Source of the DNA: an uncultured Alphaproteobacteria bacterium
GTDB lineage: Bacteria; Pseudomonadota; Alphaproteobacteria; CASFRQ01; SAAU01
Length of the DNA stretch: 37,961 bases
Assembly (NCBI GenBank): GCA_949296785.1
Contig: CASFRQ010000178.1
Location: forward strand, 1 to 37,961
Direction: 5' to 3'
Shown: positions 25,616 to 34,361 of the stretch, in pieces
Numbering within the stretch: the first letter of the stretch is position 1
Layout: every line of letters begins with the position of its first letter
Made by a program: the position numbers and the translations under genes
Notes under the pieces: generated by a model
The model's database searches: none
What the model was told of the DNA's origin: nothing
The model's input: the letters and a program-made list of their open reading frames with translations, nothing else

Positions 25616-25789
25616 AAAGGAAGCCGTTTGTATTCACGGATGCGTTTTAGGCGTGATTTGCAGGAAAGCTTCGGGAAAAAGGTTTTAATCTTTCGGCAAT
25701 TTCTGAGAAGAGTGTCTGGAAAACGGCGAGGCAAAACGGCGGTCTTCTTTAAACAGAGAAATATTTTATTTGATGTTAAGGGATAGAAA

Positions 25790-26632
25790 ATGAGTGAAAA
25801 TAAAAGAACAGTCATCGGTAATGTCACTTTCGGCAACGATCTGCCTTTTGTTCTGATGGCGGGCCCTTGCCAAATGGAAAGCAAGGAGCATGCTTTTGAA
25901 ATGGCCGACGCATTGGTATCCATGACAAGAGAATTGGATATTCCTTATATTTTCAAGGCTTCTTTTGACAAAGCCAACCGTTCCAGCCTGTCTGGAAAAA
26001 GGGGCATCGGATTGGAAAAAGCTTTGGATGTTTTTGCGCAGATTAAAGAAAAATACGGCTGTCCCGTCCTGACCGACGTGCATGAACGCGAACAGTGCGC
26101 TCCCGTCGCCGAGGTGGTAGACATGTTGCAAATCCCGGCATTTTTGTGCCGGCAGACGGATTTGGTTTTGGAGGTGGGACGCACCGCCAAAGCCGTCAAT
26201 ATTAAAAAAGCGCAATTCATGGCGCCGGCAGACATTAAAAATGTCGTCCAAAAAGTGGAATCCACCGGCAATCATAATATGGTACTGACCGAACGGGGCG
26301 TCAGTTTCGGTTACGGCAGCTTGGTCGTGGACATGCGTTCTTTCCCGATTATGAAAGAGGCTTCCGGCGGTTATCCGGTCATTATGGACGCAACCCATTC
26401 GGTGCAACAACCGGGTGGCACTTCTACCGGCGGGGACAGAAGGTTCGCCCCCGTTATGGCGAAAGCGGCGTTGGCCGTCGGCGTTGCCGGCCTATTCATT
26501 GAAACTCATCAGGATCCGGACCACGCGCCCAGCGACGGCCCGAATATGATTATTTTGAAAGACATGCCTAAGCTTTTGAAGGAATTTAAAGAGCTTGACA
26601 CGCTTATCAAAAAACAAAATGCTGACTTATAA
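25790..26632 (+). CDS. kdsA: 3-deoxy-8-phosphooctulonate synthase KdsA
   Basis: KdsA condenses phosphoenolpyruvate with arabinose-5-phosphate to give Kdo-8-phosphate, needed for the LPS inner core. The 280-residue TIM-barrel enzyme shows MAGPCQMES near residues 22-30, FKASFDKANRSS, LTDVHE, AFLCRQTDL, ERGVSFGYG, and DATHSVQQPGG. AAGGGA precedes the ATG. It lies between secG and eno and shows that the host makes Kdo-containing LPS. Confidence 0.97.
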   Translation: MSENKRTVIGNVTFGNDLPFVLMAGPCQMESKEHAFEMADALVSMTRELDIPYIFKASFDKANRSSLSGKRGIGLEKALDVFAQIKEKYGCPVLTDVHEREQCAPVAEVVDMLQIPAFLCRQTDLVLEVGRTAKAVNIKKAQFMAPADIKNVVQKVESTGNHNMVLTERGVSFGYGSLVVDMRSFPIMKEASGGYPVIMDATHSVQQPGGTSTGGDRRFAPVMAKAALAVGVAGLFIETHQDPDHAPSDGPNMIILKDMPKLLKEFKELDTLIKKQNADL

Positions 26633-26656
26633 TTAACTTAAAACAAGGAGATGGAA

Positions 26657-27940
26657 ATGACAGCGATTATTGATATCAGAGGAAGAGAAATCCTGGACTC
26701 CAGAGGGACGCCGACGGTGGAAGTGGACGTTACTTTGGAAAACGGCGCTTTCGGACGCGCGGCGGTACCGTCGGGCGCTTCTACGGGCGTGCATGAAGCC
26801 GTGGAACTCAGAGACGGAGACAAGTCCCGTTTTAACGGCAAGGGCGTTTTAAAAGCGGTTGAAGCCGTCAACGGCGAACTGTACGACGCCGTCGTCGGGA
26901 TGGACGCCGAAGAGCAGATTGAAATTGACCAGACGATGATTGATCTGGACGGCACGGAAAACAAAGGGCGCTTGGGCGCCAACGCGATTTTGGGCGTTTC
27001 TTTGGCAACGGCGAAAGCGGCGGCGGAAAGCCTGGGCCTTCCTCTTTACAGATATATCGGCGGCACGATGGCGCATGTTCTGCCCGTTCCGATGATGAAC
27101 ATTTTAAACGGCGGCAAACACGCGGACAACCCGATTGACATTCAGGAATTCATGATTATGCCGTACGCCGCTTCCTCCGAAGCCGAAGCCATTCGCATGG
27201 GCGCCGAAATCTTCCAGGCGTTGAAATCCAACTTGAAAAAAGCGGGAATGAACACCAATGTCGGCGACGAAGGCGGTTTCGCCCCGAATTTAAAGAGCGC
27301 GAAAGAAGCGTTGGACTTCATTGTCAAATCCATTGAAACGGCCGGATATATTCCGGGGGATGATGTGGTTCTGGCAATTGACGCGGCCTCTTCCGAATTC
27401 TACAAAGACGGCAAGTATGTGTTGGAAGGCGAAGGAAAGACTTTGGACAGCGCCGGTATGGTTGAATACTATGAAGAGTTGGTCAAGAATTATCCGATTC
27501 GTTCCATTGAAGACGGCATGGCCGAGGACGATTGGGAAGGCTGGAAAATGCTGACACAAAAGCTTGGCAAAACGACGCAATTGGTCGGCGACGACTTATT
27601 TGTTACAAACACGGCGCGTTTGATTCAAGGCATTGAAAAAGGCATTGCCAACTCCATTCTGATTAAAGTTAACCAAATCGGAACCCTGACGGAAACCTTA
27701 AAAGCGGTTGACATGGCACACAGAGCCGGCTACACCGCCGTCCTGTCCCATCGTTCCGGAGAAACGGAAGACGCGACCATCGCGGACATCGCCGTGGCGA
27801 CGGGTTGCGGGCAGATTAAAACGGGCTCCATGTCTCGTTCCGACAGAATGGCAAAATACAACCAGTTGATTCGTATTGAAGAAGAATTGGATTCCGTTGC
27901 CGAGTTTGCCGGAAAGTCCATTTTTGCAAAAAGGAAGTAA
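26657..27940 (+). CDS. eno: Enolase
   Basis: Enolase converts 2-phosphoglycerate to phosphoenolpyruvate. Motifs include REILDSRGTPTVEVDV, PSGASTGVHEAVELRD, the metal and catalytic residues in NVGDEGGFAP, SIEDGMAEDDW, GDDLFVTN, the catalytic lysine in LIKVNQIGTLTET, and SHRSGETED. I prefer the second ATG (26657) to the one 6 nt upstream, because AAGGAG sits directly against the first and about 6 nt from the second. This gives 427 aa, the usual size. A strong terminator ends the unit. Confidence 0.98.
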   Translation: MTAIIDIRGREILDSRGTPTVEVDVTLENGAFGRAAVPSGASTGVHEAVELRDGDKSRFNGKGVLKAVEAVNGELYDAVVGMDAEEQIEIDQTMIDLDGTENKGRLGANAILGVSLATAKAAAESLGLPLYRYIGGTMAHVLPVPMMNILNGGKHADNPIDIQEFMIMPYAASSEAEAIRMGAEIFQALKSNLKKAGMNTNVGDEGGFAPNLKSAKEALDFIVKSIETAGYIPGDDVVLAIDAASSEFYKDGKYVLEGEGKTLDSAGMVEYYEELVKNYPIRSIEDGMAEDDWEGWKMLTQKLGKTTQLVGDDLFVTNTARLIQGIEKGIANSILIKVNQIGTLTETLKAVDMAHRAGYTAVLSHRSGETEDATIADIAVATGCGQIKTGSMSRSDRMAKYNQLIRIEEELDSVAEFAGKSIFAKRK

Positions 27941-27978
27941 TTTCCATTCGGAAATCCTTTTTGATTTCGGATAGGAGA

Positions 27979-28006
27979 ACTCCCCTGTAAAAAGGGGAGT
28001 TTTTTT
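27979..28006 (+). terminator. Rho-independent terminator after eno
   Basis: A perfect 8-bp stem (ACTCCCCT / AGGGGAGT) with a six-base loop is followed by TTTTTT, 39 bp after the eno stop. Confidence 0.92.
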
Positions 28007-28476
28007 ACCGTTTACTTCAGAACGACAAAAGGGTAATCGCTGTTTTTTAAACTCACAGCCGTACGAAGAAAAACATCCTTTTCAATATAAAATTATTTTC
28101 CAGGGAAAACCCAATTGCTGTTTTCCAACGCAGAATACGACCTAACAGCGGAGGAAGAAAGTTTCAGCCCCCAACATTATCACTACTTCTCCAACATAGC
28201 ATACTCCAAGAAGATCAATATAATCGGATTATCCGAGTTTAAAAACCTGAGCCTTTTGCATATCCGAATATATTTTTGACATATCCTTCAATAAAAACCA
28301 ATCGGCAGATGAGGAAAGCGTCCGCGAAAAACCGCAAAACAATTGCTTTTAATTTTGCCTTCATTGACAAAAAGTATTTTACGCTCCCTTCTTATTTTTT
28401 ACCATGCCCTATATCCTTTACACATTTTGCTTCGTCTGCCATAAAAAAATCAGCAGAAACATATCATATTTTATAA

Positions 28477-28707
28477 ATGTCCTTATTTTCAAAATTTCAG
28501 AATGTGAGTGTCTTATTCCCTTCAAAAACCGTTAAGGATTTTAACGGCCGAGAAACAAAAACGCCTTGCCAAACACCTTCCGAAACGAATATGGGAAATT
28601 TGGAAGAAACTTCCTCTGATTACCAATATTTTCCCGAAAAAAGAAGGCACGGACACCGTAACCCCTCAAAATTCATCATTTATATGATTGAAGAAAGGAA
28701 CGATTAA
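28477..28707 (+). CDS. Doubtful hypothetical protein of 76 residues
   Basis: An open frame from ATG 28477 to TAA 28707. The product is hydrophilic, without signal peptide or membrane helix, and matches no family I know. No ribosome binding site precedes the ATG. It lies in a gene-poor decayed stretch, so it may be a fragment or chance. Confidence 0.2.
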   Translation: MSLFSKFQNVSVLFPSKTVKDFNGRETKTPCQTPSETNMGNLEETSSDYQYFPEKRRHGHRNPSKFIIYMIEERND

Positions 28708-29023
28708 AACGAATAAATTCCGCTATAACAGGTATCAAAAATAAAATTCTTAAGATTTCTGACCATACAATTCTCCCCTTTTTATATTTTTCAGAAAAGT
28801 CAAAAAGTATCGTCCTTTTTTAATAAAAAAAGACAAGAACCGAAAATAAAATTTTGGAGAAGAGCAGAATTATAAAAAGCAAAAATCAAAACGATAAAAG
28901 AAAACTATCGCAGTTATTTTACAAAAATACCTTAAAACCAAAATAATAAAAATAAAACTTGATAATACACTGAAATTTTAATATTTTTTAGAAAGATATT
29001 GTGAGAAATCCAATATCTCGGGC

Positions 29024-29122
29024 GTAGTAACCCGCTTCATTATAACCATCCGCGAGGGTGGAGATTGACGAATAAGGAATTTTCCGAATAAGTCAAACTG
29101 CTTTATAATGATAGGTTACTAC
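29024..29122. repeat. Imperfect inverted repeat with an alternative pairing
   Basis: GTAGTAACC (29024-29032) pairs with GGTTACTAC (29114-29122), and inside it CATTATAA (29038-29045) pairs with TTATAATG (29103-29110). This gives a 17-bp interrupted stem around a 57-base loop. In addition GGGTGGAG (29056-29063) can pair with CTCCACCC (29124-29131), which crosses the first stem, so the two cannot form a simple nested structure. Confidence 0.5.
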
Positions 29123-29273
29123 TCTCCACCCGCCTTTGATGCTTTCTTTCGGATAATCCTCCAAATTTTGAATTTTTTCATGCTTCTTCTTCGGTTTCAA
29201 CGGAAGAATATGTTTTTATTTCCAGAACCTTCCAATTTTTTTGTAATAAAAAAGAAGCTTTTCTTTAGATATC

Positions 29274-29429
29274 TTATATTTTTTCAGGACAATTCACTTG
29301 GGCCAATATTTTTCCCATAGCCACATTGTAACCGGCTAAACCTCCGACAGACAGGACACTGATGATAGGCAACACGCCTAACATTTCTATCATACTGCGC
29401 CCGGATTGAGTTGTTCCTCTTCTATTCAT
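29274..29429 (-). pseudogene. Truncated prepilin-like gene, N-terminal part only
   Basis: The 51-codon frame begins with a type IV prepilin leader and cleavage site. MNRRGTTQSG is followed by RSMIEMLG, so processing after Gly10 gives an N-terminus with Glu at position 5, the pilin and pseudopilin hallmark. Next comes a hydrophobic helix, VLPIISVLSVGGLAGYNVAM. It stops after KILAQVNCPEKI, where pilins continue for 80-150 more residues. AGAGG precedes the ATG at 29429, so it may still be translated. It is either a truncated relic or a very short pilin-like peptide. It faces away from a second prepilin relic 116 bp to the right. Confidence 0.65.
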
Positions 29430-29545
29430 TTTTATCCTCTTTTATTTCTTTTAGAAGGAAACAAAACAAGAGAGGAAGAAAATAAAAAAGAGGTAAGCAA
29501 CCATCCTGACAAACCATTTAAAATAAAGCTCCAAAAAGGCGAACC

Positions 29546-30023
29546 ATGGTAGAGATGCTCAATGTCTTAACCATTATCGGTTTTGCCAGTCGGCGGCTTA
29601 GCCGGTTACAGTATGGCCATGCAGAAGATTAGGATTAACAAAGTGATTGAAGAGATTCAAATACTTTCTTCTTTTTTTAATGAATTCAGCCTCAACTATA
29701 AAAAAGGAAACGAGAATTTTAATTATCGCGATTATGCCGATTCTTCCCATTTGGCTGAAGCACTGGCCACTGCAGGAGGAAAACGGTCCAGTATAGGAAG
29801 TAGTTGGGAGGAAAACTCTTCTTATTACCTGGATTTAACAAACATTTCCAACGAATTATGCTTATCTTTCATTTCACAACTTGATGACGGAACAGGTCCT
29901 ATCAGAGTAGGAAACACGGAATCTGCAAGGCCCAAGCTTAATTCTGAAGAAGCCAGGAACATATGTCAAAAAGAGGAAGACGCCGACGGTTTAAATATTT
30001 TTTTATATTTTGGATACAGATAA
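29546..30023 (+). pseudogene. Frameshifted prepilin-like gene
   Basis: The 5' part reads MVEMLNVLTIIG in one frame (from 29546). The continuation, PVGGLAGYSMAMQKIRINK and about 130 more residues to the stop at 30023, lies in another frame, the break falling near 29582. Joined, they give MVEML-helix-GGLAGYS, the same prepilin N-terminus as the minus-strand relic. Just before 29546, restoring one base would give KLQKG-RTMVEM, a normal cleavage site with Glu at +5, so a second lesion lies in the leader. There is no start codon in frame there. An AAGAGG at 29488-29493 may be the old ribosome binding site. The C-terminal part, ending IFLYFGYR, is intact and could be expressed only as a fragment from TTG 29583. 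Confidence 0.65.
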
Positions 30024-30288
30024 AAAATCTTATATAAGGTCATAAAATCAGCGAAAACATCACCTCTTCTTTTTATATTCAAAAAAACAAAGAACGACTT
30101 TCTGTTTTTTTCTCTTTTTTCCAACATTGCCTTAAAAGTAATTTCTGAGGCCTTTTGCGCTTTATCAAACCTAAAAAACAATAGACAGGAAAGAGTTTTT
30201 CGCTTAATCTGGCGAAAACGGAATTTTCGGTAAGAAAGAGAATCATCTTTCTTAAACAGTAAAAACTTTCAGCGGGCAAAATACGGAA

Positions 30289-31638
30289 ATGAGAAAGCTT
30301 TTTTTTCTTTTAATACTATGGATGACAGCAGTGGCAGGTTTGCCGGCTTTCTTCTTCCCCGAACAGGCGCAGGCGGCAAGAATCAAGGCCGCACTTATTG
30401 CCGATGCAGACAGCGGCTATGTCCTTTACGCGGACAAAGCGGATGAGGAAATATATCCCGCCTCCTTAACCAAGCTGATGACTTTGTATTTGACCTTCCA
30501 GGCCTTGGACAACGGCGTTTTAAGGATGGAGGACGAACTTTTGATTTCCAAAAAAGCGGCGGCGAAACCCGCCTCCAAAATCTACTTAAAGCCCGAAACC
30601 ACCCTGACCGTCAAAGAGGCCGTCATGGCCCTCATCGTCAAGTCCGCCAATGATGTGGCGGCCGTGTTGGGGGAGGCTTTGGCCGGTTCCGAAGAAGAGT
30701 TTGCCGACATGATGACAAAAGCGGCGCATGATTTGGGCATGAACAGGACGGTTTTTAAAAACGCCTCCGGTCTGCATCATAAAAAGCAAGTTTCCACCGC
30801 AAGGGATATGGCGGTTTTGGCCTTGGCGCTCATTAACCATTTTCCGCAGTATTATCCGCTTTTCACGACAAAAGTCGCCACCATTCAAGGAAAAATCTAC
30901 GGTAATCACAACAACATCATCCGCCTGTACAAAGGGGCGGAAGGGTTAAAAACCGGCTATTTGAATGCTTGCGGTTATCATGTCATTTCCACCTGCCGAA
31001 AAAAAGATATGCGCCTTGTGGCCGTCAGCCTGGGGCAACCTTCCGTCAAAGCCAGGGACGACAGCATGGTCAAACTGCTGGACAAAGGCTTCAAAAAAAT
31101 GGAAGAGTTGCGCGCCAAACAAAAGGATACTGCGGCAAAAGACAATCCTTTTAAAAAGCGCCCTGTTTTAAATGAAACGGATAAAAAAAACTATTTGCCG
31201 AAAATGCGCGCCTCCGTCCAGTTGATGAAAGAGGATATCCTTTCTTTAAAAAACACCCGGCAAATCGCTTTGCCGGCCGATAAAACCGGCGGACTTAAAA
31301 ATCAAAAAATCTCTCTGCCTTTGCAAGGGGACAACGAATCGTACTGGCAGGTACAGGCAGGTGCCTACGCTTCTTTGCCGACGGCTCTAAAAAAAGCGCA
31401 GAATATTGAGCAAATGATGGGAGAAACGGGAATTGTGCAAATCCTGCCCTTCGGAGATTTATGGCGAGTTCGCATTTTCGGCCTGGAAAATGAAAAAAAA
31501 GCTCTGGAAGTTTCTAGACTTTTGCAAAAAAATAAATTACCTTGTTTTATCATCGCTCCCAAAACCGATGGGAACAAAGACGCTCCAAACGGGGAAACGG
31601 AATACCCGTCCCTGCTGATTAAAAAGGATGAAAAATGA
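30289..31638 (+). CDS. D-alanyl-D-alanine carboxypeptidase (PBP5 family) with SPOR domain
   Basis: This periplasmic S11-family enzyme trims the terminal D-Ala from peptidoglycan pentapeptides. After a signal peptide (about residues 1-30, ending QAQAA), the catalytic motifs are all present: SLTK at 59-62, SAN at 119-121 and KTG at 221-223. A Lys-rich linker (about 262-340) leads to a C-terminal SPOR domain (about 346-425; SYWQVQAGAY ... WRVRIFG) that binds denuded septal glycan. SPOR replaces the usual PBP5 C-terminal domain, suggesting a role at the division site. No clear ribosome binding site precedes the ATG. Its stop overlaps bamD as ATGA. Confidence 0.93.
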   Translation: MRKLFFLLILWMTAVAGLPAFFFPEQAQAARIKAALIADADSGYVLYADKADEEIYPASLTKLMTLYLTFQALDNGVLRMEDELLISKKAAAKPASKIYLKPETTLTVKEAVMALIVKSANDVAAVLGEALAGSEEEFADMMTKAAHDLGMNRTVFKNASGLHHKKQVSTARDMAVLALALINHFPQYYPLFTTKVATIQGKIYGNHNNIIRLYKGAEGLKTGYLNACGYHVISTCRKKDMRLVAVSLGQPSVKARDDSMVKLLDKGFKKMEELRAKQKDTAAKDNPFKKRPVLNETDKKNYLPKMRASVQLMKEDILSLKNTRQIALPADKTGGLKNQKISLPLQGDNESYWQVQAGAYASLPTALKKAQNIEQMMGETGIVQILPFGDLWRVRIFGLENEKKALEVSRLLQKNKLPCFIIAPKTDGNKDAPNGETEYPSLLIKKDEK

Positions 31639-32555
31639 AAAAAAAGTGGTTGTTTGTCTGTTTCCTCTCTTTGGCTTTAACCGGATGTGCCGCCGATACG
31701 ACACCGCAGGAATCCGGAAAAAGCCCGGAACAAATGTACTTGGACGCCATGACTTTGATGGATGAAGGGGAAGCGACTTTGGCCATCAAAGAGCTTGATG
31801 CTTTGGAAAGAGACCACCCGTATTCCGTCTGGGCGTCCAGAGGGCAGATTATGGCCGCCTACCTTTCCTACCGAACGGAGGAATACACGGACGCCCTGCT
31901 GATTCTTGACCGTTTTTTGCAAATCCATCCGGGCAATAAAAACGCGCCTTATGCTTATTATTTAAAAGGACTGTGCTATTTTGAACAGATTTCCGATATC
32001 CAGAGGGAACAGGAAAACACCATCCAAGCGTTAAAAGCGTTTCAGGAATTGCTTTTAAGATTCCCCAACTCCCCTTATAAAGACGACGCTTTGAATAAAA
32101 TCGCCTTTATCCAAAACCAGTTGGCCGGAAAAGAAATGGCTCTGGGCCGATATTATCTGACACGGGAAGTTTTTCCGCCGGCCATCAACCATTTTCAGAC
32201 GGTTTTGGAGGAGTATCCTCAGACAAACCAAGCGCCGGAAGCTTTTTATCGCCTGATGGAAGCGTATATTTCCCTCGGAATGAACAATCAAGCTTTGGAG
32301 GCAAACAAAATCCTTCAGGAAAAATATCCGAAAGACAATTGGAGCCGCAGGGCGCGACGCCTTTTAAAGAATCACCCTGTCCAAGTGAAAGACTCTGCCC
32401 CAAACGCCTCTTTCGGCTTAGAGGAAAGCGAGAAAGGACAAAAAAAGAAAACTGACAAGGGAAATGAGGCAAAAACACGAAAAGGAACAAATCTTTCCCC
32501 TCGGCAGACAACGAACGAGGAAAACCCATCAGCCAAAAGAACGGGTAAAAAATAA
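31635..32555 (+). CDS. bamD: Outer-membrane assembly lipoprotein BamD
   Basis: BamD is the essential lipoprotein partner of BamA in the beta-barrel assembly machine. The signal peptide ends in the lipobox LTGC with Cys18. The mature protein has five TPR-like repeats: MYLDAMTLMDEGEATLAIKE and YTDALLILDRFLQIHPG mark the first two, and PPAINHFQTVLEEYPQT a later one. After about residue 250 comes a 50-residue Lys/Glu/Thr-rich tail, longer than usual. It overlaps the preceding carboxypeptidase by ATGA. bamD-recN-ligA is an order common in alphaproteobacteria, usually after lpxC, which is not here. Confidence 0.93.
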   Translation: MKKKWLFVCFLSLALTGCAADTTPQESGKSPEQMYLDAMTLMDEGEATLAIKELDALERDHPYSVWASRGQIMAAYLSYRTEEYTDALLILDRFLQIHPGNKNAPYAYYLKGLCYFEQISDIQREQENTIQALKAFQELLLRFPNSPYKDDALNKIAFIQNQLAGKEMALGRYYLTREVFPPAINHFQTVLEEYPQTNQAPEAFYRLMEAYISLGMNNQALEANKILQEKYPKDNWSRRARRLLKNHPVQVKDSAPNASFGLEESEKGQKKKTDKGNEAKTRKGTNLSPRQTTNEENPSAKRTGKK

Positions 32556-32688
32556 GGGGATTTCCGCCTTTGTCCTGCCTTTTGAAGTTTTTGAAAACGG
32601 CAAACAGATGAAAAAACTAAAGGCCAAAAGAACAAAAGAATAAAATAAAAGATAAAAAAGAAACACAAAAAAAGAAAGGCTTGATTAA

Positions 32689-34359
32689 ATGCTTTCGGCG
32701 CTGTCCATCCGCAATGTTGTTTTAATAGATAAGCTGGATTTGAATTTCAATACCGGACTCAGCGTTTTTACCGGCGAAACAGGCGCCGGCAAGTCGGTTT
32801 TGCTGGATTCTCTGGCATTGGCTTTAGGCGCGCGGGCGGATGCGGGACTGGTCCGTTACGGGACGGACAAACTTTCCGTTTGCGCGGAATTTATCCTTCC
32901 GCCAACGCATCCGGTTTTTGAGCTGTTGAAGGAAAATGACATAGATTTTTCTCCCGACGACCCCTTGATTCTACGACGCAGTTTGGATAAAGACGGCAAA
33001 AGCAAAGCTTTTGTCAACGACCAAACGGTCGGCGTTTCTTTTCTAAGGCTTTTAGGCGAAGAATTGGTTGAAATTCACGGCCAGTTTACGACCCACTCCC
33101 TTTTAAATCCGGCAACGCACTTAAATGTGTTGGACTCCTACGGCGGATTGGAGGAGGAAAAGAAAAAAACAAAGGAGTTGTTTGCCGCCTGGAAAGAAGC
33201 CGACAGGAAACTGAAAGAAGCGTCGGAAATTTTGGAAAAAGCCAAAAGAGAAGAAGAATACCTATCTTTCGCCGCCGATGAATTATCCCGCCTTGCGCCT
33301 AAAAAAGGGGAAGAGGAGGCATTGAGCTGCGAACGGGCTGCTTTGATGAACGCGGAAAAAATTACGGAAGCGTTGAACGAAGCCTATCAGATTCTCAATC
33401 AAAACCAGGAAGGCAGCGCCAGCGTTTCCAAAGCGATGCGCGCCTTGGAACGGGCCGACCGCCTCACGGAAGGCGGATTTGAAGAAGCTTTGAGACGCCT
33501 TGAAAAAATAGATGAAGATTTTGGGGAAGTTTCCGCCCTGCTGGAAGAAAAAGGCGCCTCCTACGAAGACCCGTCTGCCCGACTGGAAGAATTGGAAGAC
33601 CGTCTGTTCACGCTCAAAGACATGGGACGCAAGTACCAATGCGCGCCGGACGATTTGCCGGACAAGTTGGAAGAATTTCAAAAACAGCTTTCTCTTTTAA
33701 ATAAAGGAGAGGAAGAAGCGTTTTCTTTAAGACAAGAGCAGGAAAAAACAAGACTCGCCTATTTGCAGCAGGCGCGCGCTCTTTCCGCCCTCCGGCAAAA
33801 GGCCGCGGACAAGCTGGATAAATCCGTGATGAAAGAGTTGCCCGACTTAAAATTGGAAAAAGCGGTTTTCAAAACAAAACTGACCGCAAAGGAAGAAGAA
33901 AAATGGGGACCGGATGGTCTGGACGAGGTCGTTTTTGAAGTTTCCACCAACACGGGGACTCCTTTGGCCGCTTTAAATAAAATCGCTTCCGGCGGGGAGT
34001 TGGCGCGTTTTATGCTGGCTTTAAAAGTCAACACCGCCCTGAACGAAAACCTGGAAATCATGGTATTTGACGAAATAGACACCGGCATGTCGGGACCGAC
34101 GGCTCGCGCCATCGGGCAAAGGCTGAAAAAACTGGCGCAAAAAACCCAAGTTTTGGTTATCACGCATTCCCCGCAAGTGGCTTCTTGCGGCACCAACCAC
34201 TTTATGGTTTTGAAAAAGGAAGAAGCAAAAACCATTCAAACCTTCGTCCGTCGCCTGAACGATGAGGAAAGAATCCGGGAAATCGCCCGTATGCTGTCCG
34301 GACGGGAGATTACCCCGACCGCTCTGCAGAACGCCAAAGAGTTGTTGGAGGAAAACTAG
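32689..34359 (+). CDS. recN: DNA repair protein RecN
   Basis: RecN is an SMC-like ATPase that helps repair double-strand breaks. The 556-residue product has Walker A (FTGETGAGKS, residues 27-36), the conserved ELVEIHGQF, a long central coiled coil rich in Glu and Lys (about 150-370), the ABC signature region KIASGGELARFMLAL, Walker B (IMVFDEIDTGMSG, near 455-467), and the His-switch LVITHSPQVAS. GAAAGG lies 9 nt before the ATG. An A-rich 133-bp spacer separates it from bamD. ligA begins 2 nt after its stop. Confidence 0.96.
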   Translation: MLSALSIRNVVLIDKLDLNFNTGLSVFTGETGAGKSVLLDSLALALGARADAGLVRYGTDKLSVCAEFILPPTHPVFELLKENDIDFSPDDPLILRRSLDKDGKSKAFVNDQTVGVSFLRLLGEELVEIHGQFTTHSLLNPATHLNVLDSYGGLEEEKKKTKELFAAWKEADRKLKEASEILEKAKREEEYLSFAADELSRLAPKKGEEEALSCERAALMNAEKITEALNEAYQILNQNQEGSASVSKAMRALERADRLTEGGFEEALRRLEKIDEDFGEVSALLEEKGASYEDPSARLEELEDRLFTLKDMGRKYQCAPDDLPDKLEEFQKQLSLLNKGEEEAFSLRQEQEKTRLAYLQQARALSALRQKAADKLDKSVMKELPDLKLEKAVFKTKLTAKEEEKWGPDGLDEVVFEVSTNTGTPLAALNKIASGGELARFMLALKVNTALNENLEIMVFDEIDTGMSGPTARAIGQRLKKLAQKTQVLVITHSPQVASCGTNHFMVLKKEEAKTIQTFVRRLNDEERIREIARMLSGREITPTALQNAKELLEEN

Positions 34360-34361
34360 AT

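Larger units (their letters stand above)
28007..29273. other. Gene-poor, AT-rich 1.27-kb region with possible decayed coding
   Basis: No convincing intact gene is seen. On the plus strand a 56-codon open stretch without a usual start (about 28,097-28,279; includes LLFSNAEYDLTAEEESFS) looks protein-like, and one start-to-stop frame at 28477-28707 is listed separately. On the minus strand, downstream of the truncated prepilin relic, short protein-like stretches alternate between frames, for example one ending KGGWRVVTYHYKAV at 29093. This is the pattern expected of a decayed gene, but none is identified. About 28,740-28,980 is a featureless A/T tract. Confidence 0.5.

Noticed and set aside
25766..26410. 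214-codon minus-strand frame opposite kdsA
   Set aside because: It lies wholly on the antisense of a clear kdsA gene and has no family signature.
33759..34235. 158-codon minus-strand frame opposite recN
   Set aside because: Antisense shadow of the conserved C-terminal ATPase part of recN.
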